A DNA stretch of 64,000 nucleotides from Ciona intestinalis (lineage: Eukaryota; Chordata; Ascidiacea; Phlebobranchia; Cionidae): positions 7,345,260-7,409,259 of the forward strand of contig NC_020167.2 of the NCBI RefSeq assembly GCF_000224145.3, read 5' to 3'. The position numbers and the translations under genes are program-made. How positions within the stretch are numbered: the stretch's first letter is position 1; the number at the start of each line of letters is the position of its first letter. This document shows positions 33,401 to 64,000 of the stretch, piece after piece. Below the pieces are notes generated by a model. That model did no database searches, was not told the DNA's origin, and saw nothing but the letters and a program-made list of their open reading frames with translations.

Positions 33401-34615
33401 ATTTTTCTTCAATTTACCCCCAAATAAGTATTTTCTCTAAAAGTATTTCTTAAAAATTGATTAAATTGAAATGTTTTTTAAGTTTACCAAAATATGCATT
33501 TTCCCTCATACCCCACTGTGTGTTATTTTGGAGATAAACTGCCGACCAGTTTTACTTTCACATAAAACAACGAGTTATTCGACTTCCGAATTTTGATTTG
33601 CATTACCTCGTATGTGCTTGTAATGCCGAGATTGTAAAACAACGGAATGTATATTTCTGATGCAACAATGCCAACTATGACGTACACAAAGCAGTAATAT
33701 GTAAACATTGTTCCGTAAACATAGAACTCAGAAGGGGTGCCGAGAACTGAGAAAAAATATTTTAGTTTGATAAATATATATAGAATATAGTGGGGTGGAG
33801 ATGAAAGATGCGGCACCTTTAGCACATATTATCCAAATGTCCTGATCGTGTTTTAAACAATTAACAACGGTCTATGGGAGTCGCGAAGATACGATTTTAT
33901 AATTCTTTGAATATTCTTTGTTTACTACCAAAAGTAGAACAGAGAAAGTAGAACTTAAAGGTGTCCCATCTTCCCCCACCAAACTATATGTGTTTGTATA
34001 CACTATATAGGTATAGGGCTGCCGTTTAACTACAAAAAACTCAACAGACCATACTTAAAGTAAAATAAAAAATCAAAAAAAGCATTACCCGCAAATTATG
34101 CATGTAAGTCGTAAGCGGGTACAATAAGGGGTATGAAACAGATCACCTCTGTTATAACAACTGTCGTTGACCCACAACGCGAGAATAATTAAATTTATTA
34201 TTATAAATTGAGCCTCCGGAATTTTACATTGCATGGAGAGGGGTGCTGACTAAAGCCGTAGAATTTGTAAAAAATTCTATATATGACTTTGGTGCTCACT
34301 ATATAGTCGTGTGAGTTAACTTGTCATTGTCATAATTGCACAAACATAAATATCGTTAAAACTACAACAATTTGGTGTTTTAAAAATTGCAGCGATGTCA
34401 TATTTACCAGTAATCGCTGATAGAAATCCAGCAGTTAGTGAAAACGCGACAGGCACAGCATGCATGTGCCGTCCGCCCATGAGGTATTCTTGAGCATCAT
34501 TGGATTTCTTCCGATTTCGAAACGCGAAGAATAAGCCGATCGAGGCAGAGATCACAAAAAGAAGAGCAAACACGACGTAGTCCCATGTACCGAAAGAACG
34601 AATCACTTCCTTCAT
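27477..34615 (-). CDS. Sodium-coupled monocarboxylate transporter (SLC5A8/SLC5A12 type)
   Basis: Plasma-membrane sodium symporter of the SLC5 family; closest in recognised sequence to SLC5A8/SLC5A12, which carry lactate, short-chain fatty acids and nicotinate. Eleven in-phase exons: 34615-34408, 33746-33607, 33261-33144, 32593-32371, 31839-31699, 31075-30857, 30460-30355, 29936-29775, 28896-28722, 28192-28061, 27751-27477. The product has 632 residues (human SLC5A8 610). Marks: WDYVVF and LMGGR in the first helices, [19 protein letters not shown], then [51 protein letters not shown] (the Na+-site region) and [11 protein letters not shown]. The extracellular loop in exons 9-10 holds NTS/NYT/NFT glycosylation sequons. 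The end TKL fits a class I PDZ ligand, as in SLC5A8. Start: the ATG of [16 protein letters not shown], aligned with the family start. Introns are dense with MITE family A. Confidence 0.93.
27776..27860. mobile_element. MITE family A, left half
   Basis: TATAGTAAGATAGGGTAATA to TTTGGTAGTAGACAAAGAGA, then broken off at a SINE-like piece. Lies just upstream of the last SLC5 exon. Confidence 0.6.
27862..27910 (-). repeat. tRNA-derived SINE head
   Basis: On the minus strand GGCGCCGTGGCACAGTGGTT continues as AGCGCGTCTGTG: a good A box of tRNA type. No B box follows, so it is a truncated SINE. Confidence 0.5.
28243..28345. mobile_element. MITE family A, left half
   Basis: TAGTAGGGTATGGATGGGGA to AACAATTTTATAATTCTATG; the right end is missing. 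Confidence 0.6.
28382..28523. mobile_element. Harbinger-like MITE with TAA target duplication
   Basis: Perfect inverted ends of 24 bp: AGGTGGCTGTACACAGTATC plus CGG, mirrored by CCGGATACTGTGTACAGCCA plus CCT. TAA flanks both sides, the 3-bp TWA duplication known from PIF/Harbinger elements. About 140 bp, no coding capacity. In SLC5 intron 9. Confidence 0.75.
28904..28990. repeat. (GAAT)n microsatellite
   Basis: About 20 uninterrupted tetranucleotide units within the intron just upstream of SLC5 exon 9. Confidence 0.98.
29541..29730. mobile_element. MITE family A copy
   Basis: TATAGTGTGGGGGAGATGGG to CATCTTACCCTACAGTACTA; in SLC5 intron 8. Confidence 0.8.
30000..30192. mobile_element. MITE family A copy, nearly intact ends
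   Basis: ACAGTAGGGCGGGGGAAGAT and ATCTTCCCCCACCCTACTAT; among the best preserved pairs of ends. In SLC5 intron 7. Confidence 0.9.
30533..30671. mobile_element. MITE family A, internally deleted
   Basis: Ends are good but only about 140 bp remain: the segment with AACAATTAACAACGG is missing between ACATAATATGACAATACGG and the rest. In SLC5 intron 6. Confidence 0.8.
30745..30825 (+). repeat. SINE-like family S fragment
   Basis: GCTGTTATAACGACTGTCGT, CCAACACGCGAGGATAAAGC, ATAAGTTAAATTTAT: distal half of the family, in SLC5 intron 6. Confidence 0.55.
31485..31671. mobile_element. MITE family A copy
   Basis: Left end diverged (TAGGCTGGGGGAAGATGTGA), right end GTGTCCCATCTTTCCCCACC. In SLC5 intron 5. 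Confidence 0.8.
31890..31989. mobile_element. MITE family A, short deletion form
   Basis: Only about 100 bp: AATAGGGTAGGGAGATATGG joins directly to AAACACGATCAGGATATCTG, then the right end. More than half the core is deleted. Confidence 0.75.
32090..32300 (+). repeat. Two head-to-tail SINE-like family S copies
   Basis: AAAGTTACATACGTGGTAAC at 32110 starts the first copy and a shorter second copy starts in ATACGCGTGGTGGTAACTTC at 32220; both have ACACCCGT and a GTAACGAC/ATAACGAT motif. In SLC5 intron 4. Confidence 0.6.
32625..32730 (-). repeat. SINE-like family S, reverse copy
   Basis: TTATTTACCCTCGCGTGGCG to GTTTCATACATCGTACCTGC and TGCGAGTTACCACGTATAAC, reverse orientation, in SLC5 intron 3. 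Confidence 0.5.
32747..32915. mobile_element. MITE family A2, diverged subfamily
   Basis: About 170 bp with ends TAGTACGACGGGGGTAAAGT and CATCTTACCGTAATCTACTA, core GGATACCGTTTGCACATGAT and AACAACGCTCTTTTAGAGTC. Similar A2 copies lie at 54070-54242 and 62495-62680. The ends of A and A2 are related but the cores differ throughout. Confidence 0.7.
32916..33111. mobile_element. MITE family A copy, adjoining the A2 copy
   Basis: TATAGTAGAGTGGGCGAAGA to CATCTCACCCCAACCTACTA. It starts where the A2 element ends, so the two are inserted back to back. Confidence 0.8.
33788..33986. mobile_element. MITE family A copy
   Basis: TAGTGGGGTGGAGATGAAAG to CATCTTCCCCCACCAAACTA; in SLC5 intron 1. Confidence 0.8.
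34095..34205 (+). repeat. SINE-like family S copy
   Basis: CATGTAAGTCGTAAGCGGGT, GGGGTATGAAACAGATCACC, GTTATAACAACTGTCGTTGA, CCACAACGCGAGAATAATTA. Confidence 0.55.
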
Positions 34616-34664
34616 ATTTAAATTCCACCAAACGCTGAAAACTTACAGAATTCCCTAAAATGGC

Positions 34665-34850
34665 AGAACACCCGTATTATCACGACTATCGTTTTCCGGC
34701 CACGCATGGATAAAACATGTTACATTCATTCATTCAACTCTTAAACGAACAGGTGTATGAAACAGAACACCCGTGTTATAACAACTATCGTTTTTTCGGC
34801 CACGCGAAGATAGAGCAAGATAGATTTACTCATTTATTTATATGTTCATA
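34665..34850 (+). repeat. Two partial SINE-like family S copies
   Basis: Distal halves in tandem just upstream of the SLC5 start codon: ACACCCGTATTATCACGACT and, after AACAGGTGTATGAAACAGAA, ACACCCGTGTTATAACAACT. They lie in the probable SLC5 5' flank. Confidence 0.55.
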
Positions 34851-34869
34851 TAATATTACAAATTAAACA

Positions 34870-34985
34870 ATATGTGCTAGTGAAAAATCCCTTTTATAAA
34901 GTGTTATCTGGCCGGTGAAGGTGACTACGAACTATAATTCTTAACTAACTACTAACCTCTAAAACTTTCCAACTGCCTAAACAAT
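34870..34985. mobile_element. MITE family C, diverged copy
   Basis: GTGCTAGTGAAAAATCCC to CTAACCTCTAAAACTTTCCA; only the left end is clear. Confidence 0.45.
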
Positions 34986-35032
34986 AAGTTTGCATTGAAT
35001 AATACAAAAAATTTCAAGTTAAAATACCGCCT

Positions 35033-35152
35033 TTAATACTCCATTTTGTTATTATACCTGTTCCGCATGTTGTATTTTACACCAAGCATGCGAGACGCAC
35101 TTATAGCAATAACGTACAATGAGAGCAAACAGAGGAATATACTCAGAGTCAT
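35033..35152 (-). CDS. Possible small secreted peptide
   Basis: A 39-residue frame starting MTLSIFLCLLSLYVIAISA reads like a signal peptide with a plausible cleavage after ISA, leaving about 20 basic residues (SRMLGVKYNMRNRYNNKMEY). The open frame extends upstream to 35248 with other ATGs. No splice support, Kozak support or family resemblance. Equally likely a chance frame. Confidence 0.2.
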   Translation of the reverse strand: MTLSIFLCLLSLYVIAISASRMLGVKYNMRNRYNNKMEY

Positions 35153-35517
35153 CTCAGCTGACCGCAAAGCTTCTGCAACAATGCTGAGCCCAAAAGAGTT
35201 TGCAAACAAGTGACAAGTTGTGCGACTATGAGGCCTTGAGTTAATCATTTCATAATATCAATATTTAACCCTGCAATCGGAGCAACGCCCTCAAAAAGAG
35301 CCTTGCAGTACGAAGGCATGTCTTAACCCGCCATCGCCCTGATAAATGGCTGAGTGGTAATATATCTCGACTTGCGGTTTAAAGTATTTCGATGACTTAC
35401 ACCAAGGTTGGTACAAGTAGGTATTGCGGCCTCGTTAAACGTGTGATATACGCTAACAATGCTGTTTATTATCTCCAACCTCTATTTACCCTGCTTCCCG
35501 TATATGCTTTCATCACA

Positions 35518-35690
35518 AGTGGGGGGAGATGGGACACCTTTTCATTCTATTTTCCCGTCCCATAGGGTAGTAAACAAAGGACGTTTAAAAAATCATAAAG
35601 CCGTATCCTCACAACTCCTATAGATCGTTGTTAATTGTTTAAAACACGATCAGGATATTTGGATATTATGTGCCCCCCTAACCCACACTA
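35518..35690. mobile_element. MITE family A, right end damaged
   Basis: GTGGGGGGAGATGGGACACC to ATTATGTGCCCCCCTAACCC; the CTAAAGGTGTCCCATC part of the right end is deleted. Confidence 0.75.
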
Positions 35691-35915
35691 TATATGTTTA
35701 AATAATAGAATATCCATGCGTTTTCATGTGTTAGGTATTTATAGCCAGTTTCCAAAAATAGTCTATTCCTTTAAGCACATAATAGGATTGGTCTACTGCT
35801 CTACTTGTTTTCCGTCAAATTGGAAAACACGCAACTGACAAGTTGTATTGTCCTTGATTTATTACGCTTGCTCTGCATATTTTGTGTGACGTGCTTCCAT
35901 TGAAATTTCTGCTCA

Positions 35916-36446
35916 TTGTTTTTCTTTAAAAAACGTAGTTTGGGATTTTTTGTTTTCTTCATTCGCTACTCTTATACTTTCTTGTTATTGTTTGTTATAT
36001 CGGCTTGTAAATTCTGTGGGCATTCTGTTTACGAAGAAGATCAGCACAACAGTATATATCAGCAAACTTTTGTGAATCTTTACGAAGAAATGGGTAAAAG
36101 GTGTAAAATCGAGGGCGATTGGGGAAGAATTGTTTACAATAAGAACCCTAGATTGAACTTTGAGAATGCAAGTCGTAGCTGCGAAGGGAATTCTTCTACC
36201 TTGGCACTGTTAAATGATAAGGAGATATTAAAGCAGGTTATCGACGGTTTACCAGCATCCGGTGATGCTTGCTGGGCTCGTAAATACTGGGTGGGTGCAC
36301 GCCGCCCCCCCGGCAGCAGAAATATCGAACGATTGGATAGTACCCCATTTAACTACAGCGCTGATGGTAGAGGTAACTGTGTTCTGTTAAACGAAGGTGT
36401 TTGGTGGAAGGTTGTTTCGTGTGATAATCGCAGGCCCTATATTTAA
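35916..36446 (+). CDS. C-type-lectin-like domain protein, N-terminal part
   Basis: Open frame with a hydrophobic stretch (FLLLFVISA) resembling a signal peptide, then a lectin-like fold: CKIEGDWGRIVYNK, a FENASRSCEGNSSTLALLND helix-2 motif, YWVGARR (the WIGL position), CVLLNEGVWWKVVSCDNRRP. Carbohydrate-binding EPN/QPD triplets are not seen, so sugar binding is doubtful. No ATG precedes the hydrophobic stretch; the first exon with the start codon probably lies upstream or the frame opens at an AG acceptor. The frame ends in TAA right after RRPYI, where the last fold cysteine is expected, and the next open frame continues in another phase with a membrane segment. Confidence 0.6.
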   Translation: MFFFKKRSLGFFVFFIRYSYTFLLLFVISACKFCGHSVYEEDQHNSIYQQTFVNLYEEMGKRCKIEGDWGRIVYNKNPRLNFENASRSCEGNSSTLALLNDKEILKQVIDGLPASGDACWARKYWVGARRPPGSRNIERLDSTPFNYSADGRGNCVLLNEGVWWKVVSCDNRRPYI

Positions 36447-36748
36447 GTACAACAAAATCGCAGTTGCAGACATCATCGTTTAACGTAGCGACTATTGTTG
36501 GACTAGGTTCTACCTTGGTGGTTCTTATTGTCGCCGTTATGTGTTTGGTATACAAATACAAACAAAAGCGTGATGCAGTGCCTACAGTGAGGAGAAACAA
36601 AGACGGTAATCGCTTTGTTGACAATGTGCAAGTCCCTAAAGTTTGCAATAAAGCTCCGCAGCAGCACCAAGCGGACTGTACAGTCCACTTATGTCAATCT
36701 GGCAGTGATTTAGTTGATTTTGTTGAATATTTTATATTTAAACGTTAA
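36440..36748 (+). CDS. Transmembrane tail, probably belonging to the lectin-like protein
   Basis: Reads STTKSQLQTSSFNVATIVGL and then a single membrane helix (STLVVLIVAVMCLVY), a stop-transfer KYKQKR, and a ~65-residue cytoplasmic tail ending FIFKR. It is shifted one base relative to the lectin-like frame, with only ~18 bp between them, too short for an intron. A polyA signal AATAAA follows at 36812. It looks like the second part of a type I membrane lectin split by a frameshift, sequencing error or an unseen splice. Confidence 0.5.
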   Translation, partial: YLSTTKSQLQTSSFNVATIVGLGSTLVVLIVAVMCLVYKYKQKRDAVPTVRRNKDGNRFVDNVQVPKVCNKAPQQHQADCTVHLCQSGSDLVDFVEYFIFKR

Positions 36749-38664
36749 GTTTTGTTTTCGTCTTTTTTGACGTCGTGAATTGTGGTTATATGTTATCCAG
36801 TTTAAAGTTGAAATAAAATACCCTGAACCGTAAGTTTTCTGATAGATTCGCTGTCACTAAAGTTAGTTCAGAAGACCTTGGTTGTTACTAAACCTATAGT
36901 TGCCAGAATGGCACAGTTACTAAAACGGCCCTTTTCTTTTTCCATAAAAGCAAATAACTCCGACGCTCGATGCTCCACCACTGCGGACATGTGTGTCTTT
37001 GGAAAATGCACTTAAAAGTAACTAGTGCGACCTAATTGGTCACTATAATAGCGTGCAAGATTTGAGGAAAGAAACGAGATGAAACATATTTAATAAAAAT
37101 ATACACCTAATTTTTTAGCCTTTAAGATTAAGGTCACCAGCAAATTTCACGTCACAATAAGCCATTTTAATTGGTAAACATTATACCATTATTAGATTTG
37201 CAACGTCATGGCGGATATATATGATCAAAGGTTTTGAGAGGTTTGAAAATATCTCGATTTCGGTGCAATACATGAATTGTTTGCTTTAACCTAATGCTTT
37301 AGCGTTCAAGGTAAAGAGCTTTCTTACTGTGTGTTTCAATTTAATGGCGCGCTTTCCGTTTATTTGCCCAATTAAACAAACAACAATGACGTAATCCTAT
37401 TTTCCAAAAAGCGGCCTCATCGGTTTTATTAACATACTTTACAAATTCATATTTCTTTACTTTTTTGTTCCGAAAAGGTGGGTACAATACATCGTTAATT
37501 TATTTCATATTTTCTGTGTTAAAATCTATTTATTTCAAGTTGTATTTAAACTGTGTCTCCTCGCGCTTCTGGCGTTACATGACGTCATTGTTTGCTTGAT
37601 TGGACACGTTTTCGTTTTATCGATTGCTGTGTCTGCCAAATGTTTGCTATATTTGAATTAATGTAAGTGTTAGTCTATCTACGGTCGATGTAGCACTGAA
37701 TATGCTCAATACGCGTGGTAGATTAAATTTTTGGGTTTAATCTGGTTCAGATTCAGGTCAAACATTCGAAATCTGCTTATACGATTTCTATCTGCTAGGT
37801 GGAGCAACAGTATTTTTAGAAAAAAGCGGAGAACGCGTAATTTGGTATGTTATTGTTTTTATAATAAAAACTTTATTATATAAACATTTTTAACAGAAAT
37901 AAGTGCAGATAAATATCTCTGGAGCTACTTTATTCGTAATTGTGTATTATTTCAAACCTATTTCTATAATAACAGTATGCATGTAGTTTTGCTTTGGTGG
38001 AATATTTGATAACGTTAACAACGAAGAAACCCGCCGTTTTGTTTGTATTTACGATGTATTGAATATTTTGGAATCTTTGGTGTATATAGTAGTGTCAGCA
38101 TATAGCTGTTTATAAAAGTGTGTGACTGGTATTGGTGTAAGCTATGACGGTGAAAAGTATCAACGATTTTTATGGATTGTTTTTTGGAAGAAACTGGAAT
38201 AGTGGGATTTTGAAAGTCATAAAAATAAATGTAGTGTATTTAATTTACTGCACTGCTTTGTCCCGTAATGTCTACTTTCAATAGGCAATAATCTTGTTAA
38301 AATTAATTGTTCATTACTTCATTTAGGAGTGCAAAAAATTGGGTGCAACAGCCACGCTTTTAATTGACACTCTTTTCCACACTTTTCATCCATAGCATGT
38401 TAAGCATGTTAAGAAACCGTTGTTTTGCTGTTAATTTCCTTCTATTCGTTCTTTCCCTTCTGTAAATAACATGATCTTTGCTATAGTATTCGAAGAAATA
38501 AATATACATTATATCACATGTGACGCAAATGATTCCTATTTCTAGCATGTATTATCGGGATTAGTAGCCTATGTTGAATGTTAATGAAATTTGAAATCAA
38601 TGCTGATTTTTAAGTGAATTGTACAGACCAGCCCAAGAACCAAGAAACAAAGAGAGTTTTTAAA
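36749..38664. other. Upstream region of Scribble
   Basis: AT-rich; carries the lectin-like gene's AATAAA at 36812-36817 and presumably the SCRIB promoter and 5' UTR. No further gene or strong repeat was recognised. A frame-compatible ATG 51 bp upstream of the chosen SCRIB start exists at 38614 (as TGAATTG context, non-ATG). Confidence 0.45.
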
Positions 38665-60696
<22,032 letters not shown>

Positions 60697-61741
60697 GTGA
60701 GCTTGTTTATGAAGTAACAATAGCTTGTTTATGAAGTAACAATAGCTTGTTCATAAAGTAACAATAGGCTGTTTGTTTTGGACTGCGTAACAATGGGCGG
60801 TTAGGAGCAGATGTTTCGGTGTCTTTGACTTCAGGGTTTCGCAATGACTTTCTATCGGAAATTAATTGGGAAATACTGAAATAAACTAGGAAACACTGAA
60901 ATAAACTAGGACACAATGAAATATGATTAAAATTAGTTGAAAACCCAAAAACGTAAAGCGTTTGTTGCGTTCCCAGCCACATGACGCAAAATTGTATTAC
61001 ATTATTTTCCAACAATATTGTTTTGTATGTGCTTTATCATATAACACCAAGCGACTTTTATAGATATCCGTATTTCATATATACGTAGCATTAGTAATGA
61101 TAGTAAAGGAATAGTTTGTGAAGAAAAAGTTAGAACAGTTTTTCTTGGCAGTAAATCCACAAATCGTCAGATAGTTTTAAACAGTTAAACACAAAACACA
61201 GTCCAGATACTTTTAGTGTGTAGTAACTCTTGACGAGACTCGATGTGTGGTTATTTAATTTTTATGTTTCTATGAAGAAATCACAAAATTGTATTTTTTC
61301 AATGGAGAAATGTCACAAATTTTCGTGATTTTGATCATTATAGAGAAAGGTTATTGGGCACATGCAGGCTACTAAAACAAAATACAATTCGTTCTATAAT
61401 AAAGAAATCATTCAGACCCTTTTCTCTTTAATCTGTCAATGATTTTTTTGCTGTGTTTTACTACTTTCTCAATTCGAAATGAAAAAAGCTTTTATGTGAT
61501 GCATCTGTCATTTCTATATATTTTTTACTGCCAATTTATTCAACCATTGACGTACTAAACACGTATATTCTAAAATACTTGCCAAAAGTAGCCAGTATAC
61601 AATGCCTGTGCATAAGGCTACTGCCTATATAATTCTAGATATTTATAAGTGTATAGGCATAGAGATGTGTGTAAGAATGTAGAACTATACATGTATAAAG
61701 GTATTGGCATAGATGTGTGTAAGAACGTGTAACTATATATA

Positions 61742-61892
61742 GAGTAGGGTGGGGGAAGATGGGACACCTTTTATCTCCATTTTCGCGTTTCATTAAGTAG
61801 TAAACAAAGAATATTCAAAGAAATATAAAACCGTTTCCTCACGACTCCCATAGACCGTTGTTAATTGTTTAATAATTCCCCCACCTTACTAT
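61742..61892. mobile_element. MITE family A with internal deletion
   Basis: GAGTAGGGTGGGGGAAGATG to TAATTCCCCCACCTTACTAT; about 40 bp before the right end are missing. Confidence 0.85.
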
Positions 61893-62123
61893 ATATAGGA
61901 ATGTAGCGTAGGACATACATGTTTGTACCTGCAGACATACGAGATCTTAATTTCAAATTGAAAACAGAAGCAATTGTTAGCGGCGCTAGATAATCTAATT
62001 ATGAAGATTGTGAGTTTTTTTAAATAGGAAGTTATCTCTTGTGATACAGATAGTTTAAAAGTCAGTACGGATTTTTGTTGCAAATTTTAATATAAAAGTT
62101 GTTTTTGTTATTCGCCGCAACAG

Positions 62124-62170
62124 ATCCAACGCACTTCTGGAGTTATAAGTTTAGGCGGTGGTTTTGGGAG
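62124..62170 (+). CDS. SCRIB: Possible SCRIB exon 26
   Basis: Bounded by CGCAACAG and GTACTG. In the phase left by exon 25 it reads IQRTSGVISLGGGFGR, similar in position and feel to the segment after PDZ4 of vertebrate Scribble (SPGVIANPF-type). Short, and the next exon is not found, so uncertain. Confidence 0.35.
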
Positions 62171-62494
62171 GTACTGTAAAGTTTGATATTTGCATGTAAT
62201 GTAACAAGTATTTAGCATCTTTCAGAAAACAGCAGTGGAGGCCTGGGTTGACTCACAAAATTAAGCGTTCCCTTGTTGTTTTTTTTCCAAATACAGGAAA
62301 ATATAAAGAAAATGCTTTGACGAAAAAAACAAACATGAAAAATGCGTTGAAGACGTTTTAATACAGATTAGGATTATATTAATCAGAAAACGCCTACAGG
62401 AAGTCACTTGTTACTTAACGTGGTAACGATCAGGTTAAAAGCGATAGCAAAATCAAGTAGTATAAGAAAAGCTACACCGCAGCAGCATACAGAT

Positions 62495-62680
62495 GTGTGA
62501 GTAAGATGGTGGCTGTTTTCATTATGTTTTATCGTTCTATTTGGTGGTAAACAAAGATTATTTGCAGAATACGTAAACGTATTCTCACATCTCTAAAAGA
62601 GCGTCGTAAATTGTTAAAATAATGATTAGAAAATACAGAATATTGTATGCTAACGGCATCCATCTTACTACACAGTACTA
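62495..62680. mobile_element. MITE family A2, diverged copy
   Basis: GTGAGTAAGATGGTGGCTGT to CATCTTACTACACAGTACTA, core TTTGGTGGTAAACAAAG and AAAGAGCGTCGTAAATTG. Confidence 0.55.
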
Positions 62681-62961
62681 TATACAGAAGGTAAACAGTT
62701 GAAATAAAAATACTTCCCTGTTTTAATATTGCATAGGGCATTTGTTATACGGTTTTGGTAAATACGTTTCCTTTTGTCTCTGGACGTTCCATAGTTTCCT
62801 AATCAGTAAGGATCAATTATTTATGATGCGCTGTATCTCCCAAAGGTGTAATTGTATTTGCCGACCAGTAAAGCAGTTGAGCGAATGAGAACAGAATATA
62901 AGGTTGTTAGCTCTTTAAAGGTCGAGGAAAAATGGTGGAAAGGCAAGTCTTCTGTAATTTA

Positions 62962-63152
62962 TTGCTGTGGGGGAAGATGTGATACCTTTAGAACGTAATA
63001 TCCAAATATCCTGATCAAGTTTTTAAGAATTAACAACGGTATATGTGAGTCGTGGCGATACGGTTTTATAGTTCTTTGAATGTTCTTTGTTTACTACCAA
63101 ATGGGACGAGAAAATACAATGGAAAGATGTCCCATCTTTCCCCATCCTACTA
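62962..63152. mobile_element. MITE family A copy
   Basis: TGCTGTGGGGGAAGATGTGA to CATCTTTCCCCATCCTACTA. Confidence 0.82.
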
Positions 63153-64000
63153 TATATGTTTTCTTTTGAGCGTCAGGATTTTAAAGGTACGCGGCTGCAA
63201 AGGCCCTTTGAGTTTCGATTTCTACTAGCGTAGAAAGAAGATGTCATTCAAACCGCCTCGAGTATACTAGAACCCGCCTACTATTCAGTTCATTATTCTA
63301 ATCTGATAGAATAGAGAGCGAGTAATTGTAAACCGAGGGTCAGTTTTCCCGAAATTGATACATCCAGGTAGCGTACCAAAGGTGGGGGAGACTACAGTGA
63401 GATAAAACTGCTTGGTTGGTAGCGTTGTTGGAAATATTGGATATTTAAAGTGTTATTTAAGATAACTGTTTCATTTAGCTTGAAGTTTAGCTTTCGTCTA
63501 GTTGCTACGTTTTGCTTGATATATACGTCTAATTAGATGAGACCTGGCTGGCTGGTTAAACGTTAAAAAATACGAAAACAATCCCGCATCCCAAGCGTTA
63601 AGATTCTCTGAAAAGAAACATATCTTTTTAGTGTTGGGTTGTTATAAGCTTCGTGATTCTTACCTTGATCATTCTGTTTAAGAGACTAACGAGGCCGTTT
63701 AGGCGAAATATATATCTATTATATCATAGACAATTTGGTGAACTTAATTTTGTCTGTTACGCTTTCGTAGCACAAGATGCTTACTGTTTGATTCACAGTT
63801 TTGTAACGATTTCGTGCGTCAGGGAATATAGCGCGTGTAGGTGATATCAATACAATTAGAAAGCTTCAATAATCCCAAGGGCCTTACAACGCTACAGCAT
63901 CTCGTTAGTCGCTGATTACCTGGTCGTTTGCTTTTTATTTTGGCCTGCTATAACTTGTTTGTTGTCGATTTCGTCTGCTTTTTATTTTGGCCTGCTATAA

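Larger units (their letters stand above)
60697..64000. other. 3' part of window, probably SCRIB intron(s)
   Basis: No confident gene besides the possible exon at 62124-62170. It holds MITE copies at 61742-61892, 62495-62680 and 62962-63152, and a direct repeat of CTTTTTATTTTGGCCTGCTA at 63934-64000. Confidence 0.45.

Noticed and set aside
35275..35450. TGGCTGAGTGGTAATATATCTCGAC as a tRNA-Ser-like gene
   Set aside because: Only an A-box-like piece; no B box or acceptor stem.

Overview
The window looks like nuclear DNA of an ascidian tunicate, most likely a Ciona species. The reasons are AT-rich sequence, split genes with mostly short GT-AG introns, a chordate-type gene set, and one palindromic miniature transposon family present in about 30 copies. 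The sequence is a draft assembly: there are N runs at 19245-19369, 21021-21070, 22076-22131 and 49433-49482, and one stretch (about 15.6-21.8 kb) looks mis-assembled or duplicated. All exon joins given here were made by hand from splice sites, reading phase and family similarity; no search was run.

Layout. (1) 495-1478 minus: a single-exon protein with a VQG-type nine-base tandem repeat. (2) 5200-10696 minus: complete 12-exon 2-hydroxyacyl-CoA lyase (HACL1, peroxisomal alpha-oxidation), head to head with (3) 11432-15229 plus: complete RBM15-type protein (three RRMs plus SPOC). (4) 15659-21721 minus: an unrecognised acidic helical protein whose middle exons occur twice, mixed with a palindromic minisatellite/foldback-like element, two zinc-finger exons, a copy of one of them, and a lone NAA20 acetyltransferase exon. 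(5) 23954-25090 plus: a three-exon, 68-residue cAMP-dependent protein kinase inhibitor (PKI). (6) 27477-34615 minus: complete 11-exon SLC5A8/SLC5A12-type sodium-coupled monocarboxylate transporter. (7) 35916-36748 plus: a C-type-lectin-like domain followed, in another frame, by a transmembrane segment. (8) 38665-60696 plus, probably continuing past the window: Scribble (SCRIB), with 25 exons in perfect phase encoding the LRR array and four PDZ domains.

The genes do not form a pathway; they are ordinary neighbours covering peroxisomal lipid breakdown, RNA processing/m6A targeting, PKA signalling, solute transport, and cell polarity. Between and inside them lie transposon remnants: the dominant GTAGGGTGGGG-TIR MITE, hAT-like elements with intact 8-bp target duplications, a Harbinger-like MITE with a TAA duplication, and SINE-like repeats.

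No clearly new biological system was found. The most interesting signals are: repeated exon-edge tandem duplications inside SCRIB (decoy acceptors and donors), the foldback-like palindromic minisatellite that encloses a zinc-finger exon copy, and the tiny PKI gene that open-reading-frame scanning would miss.
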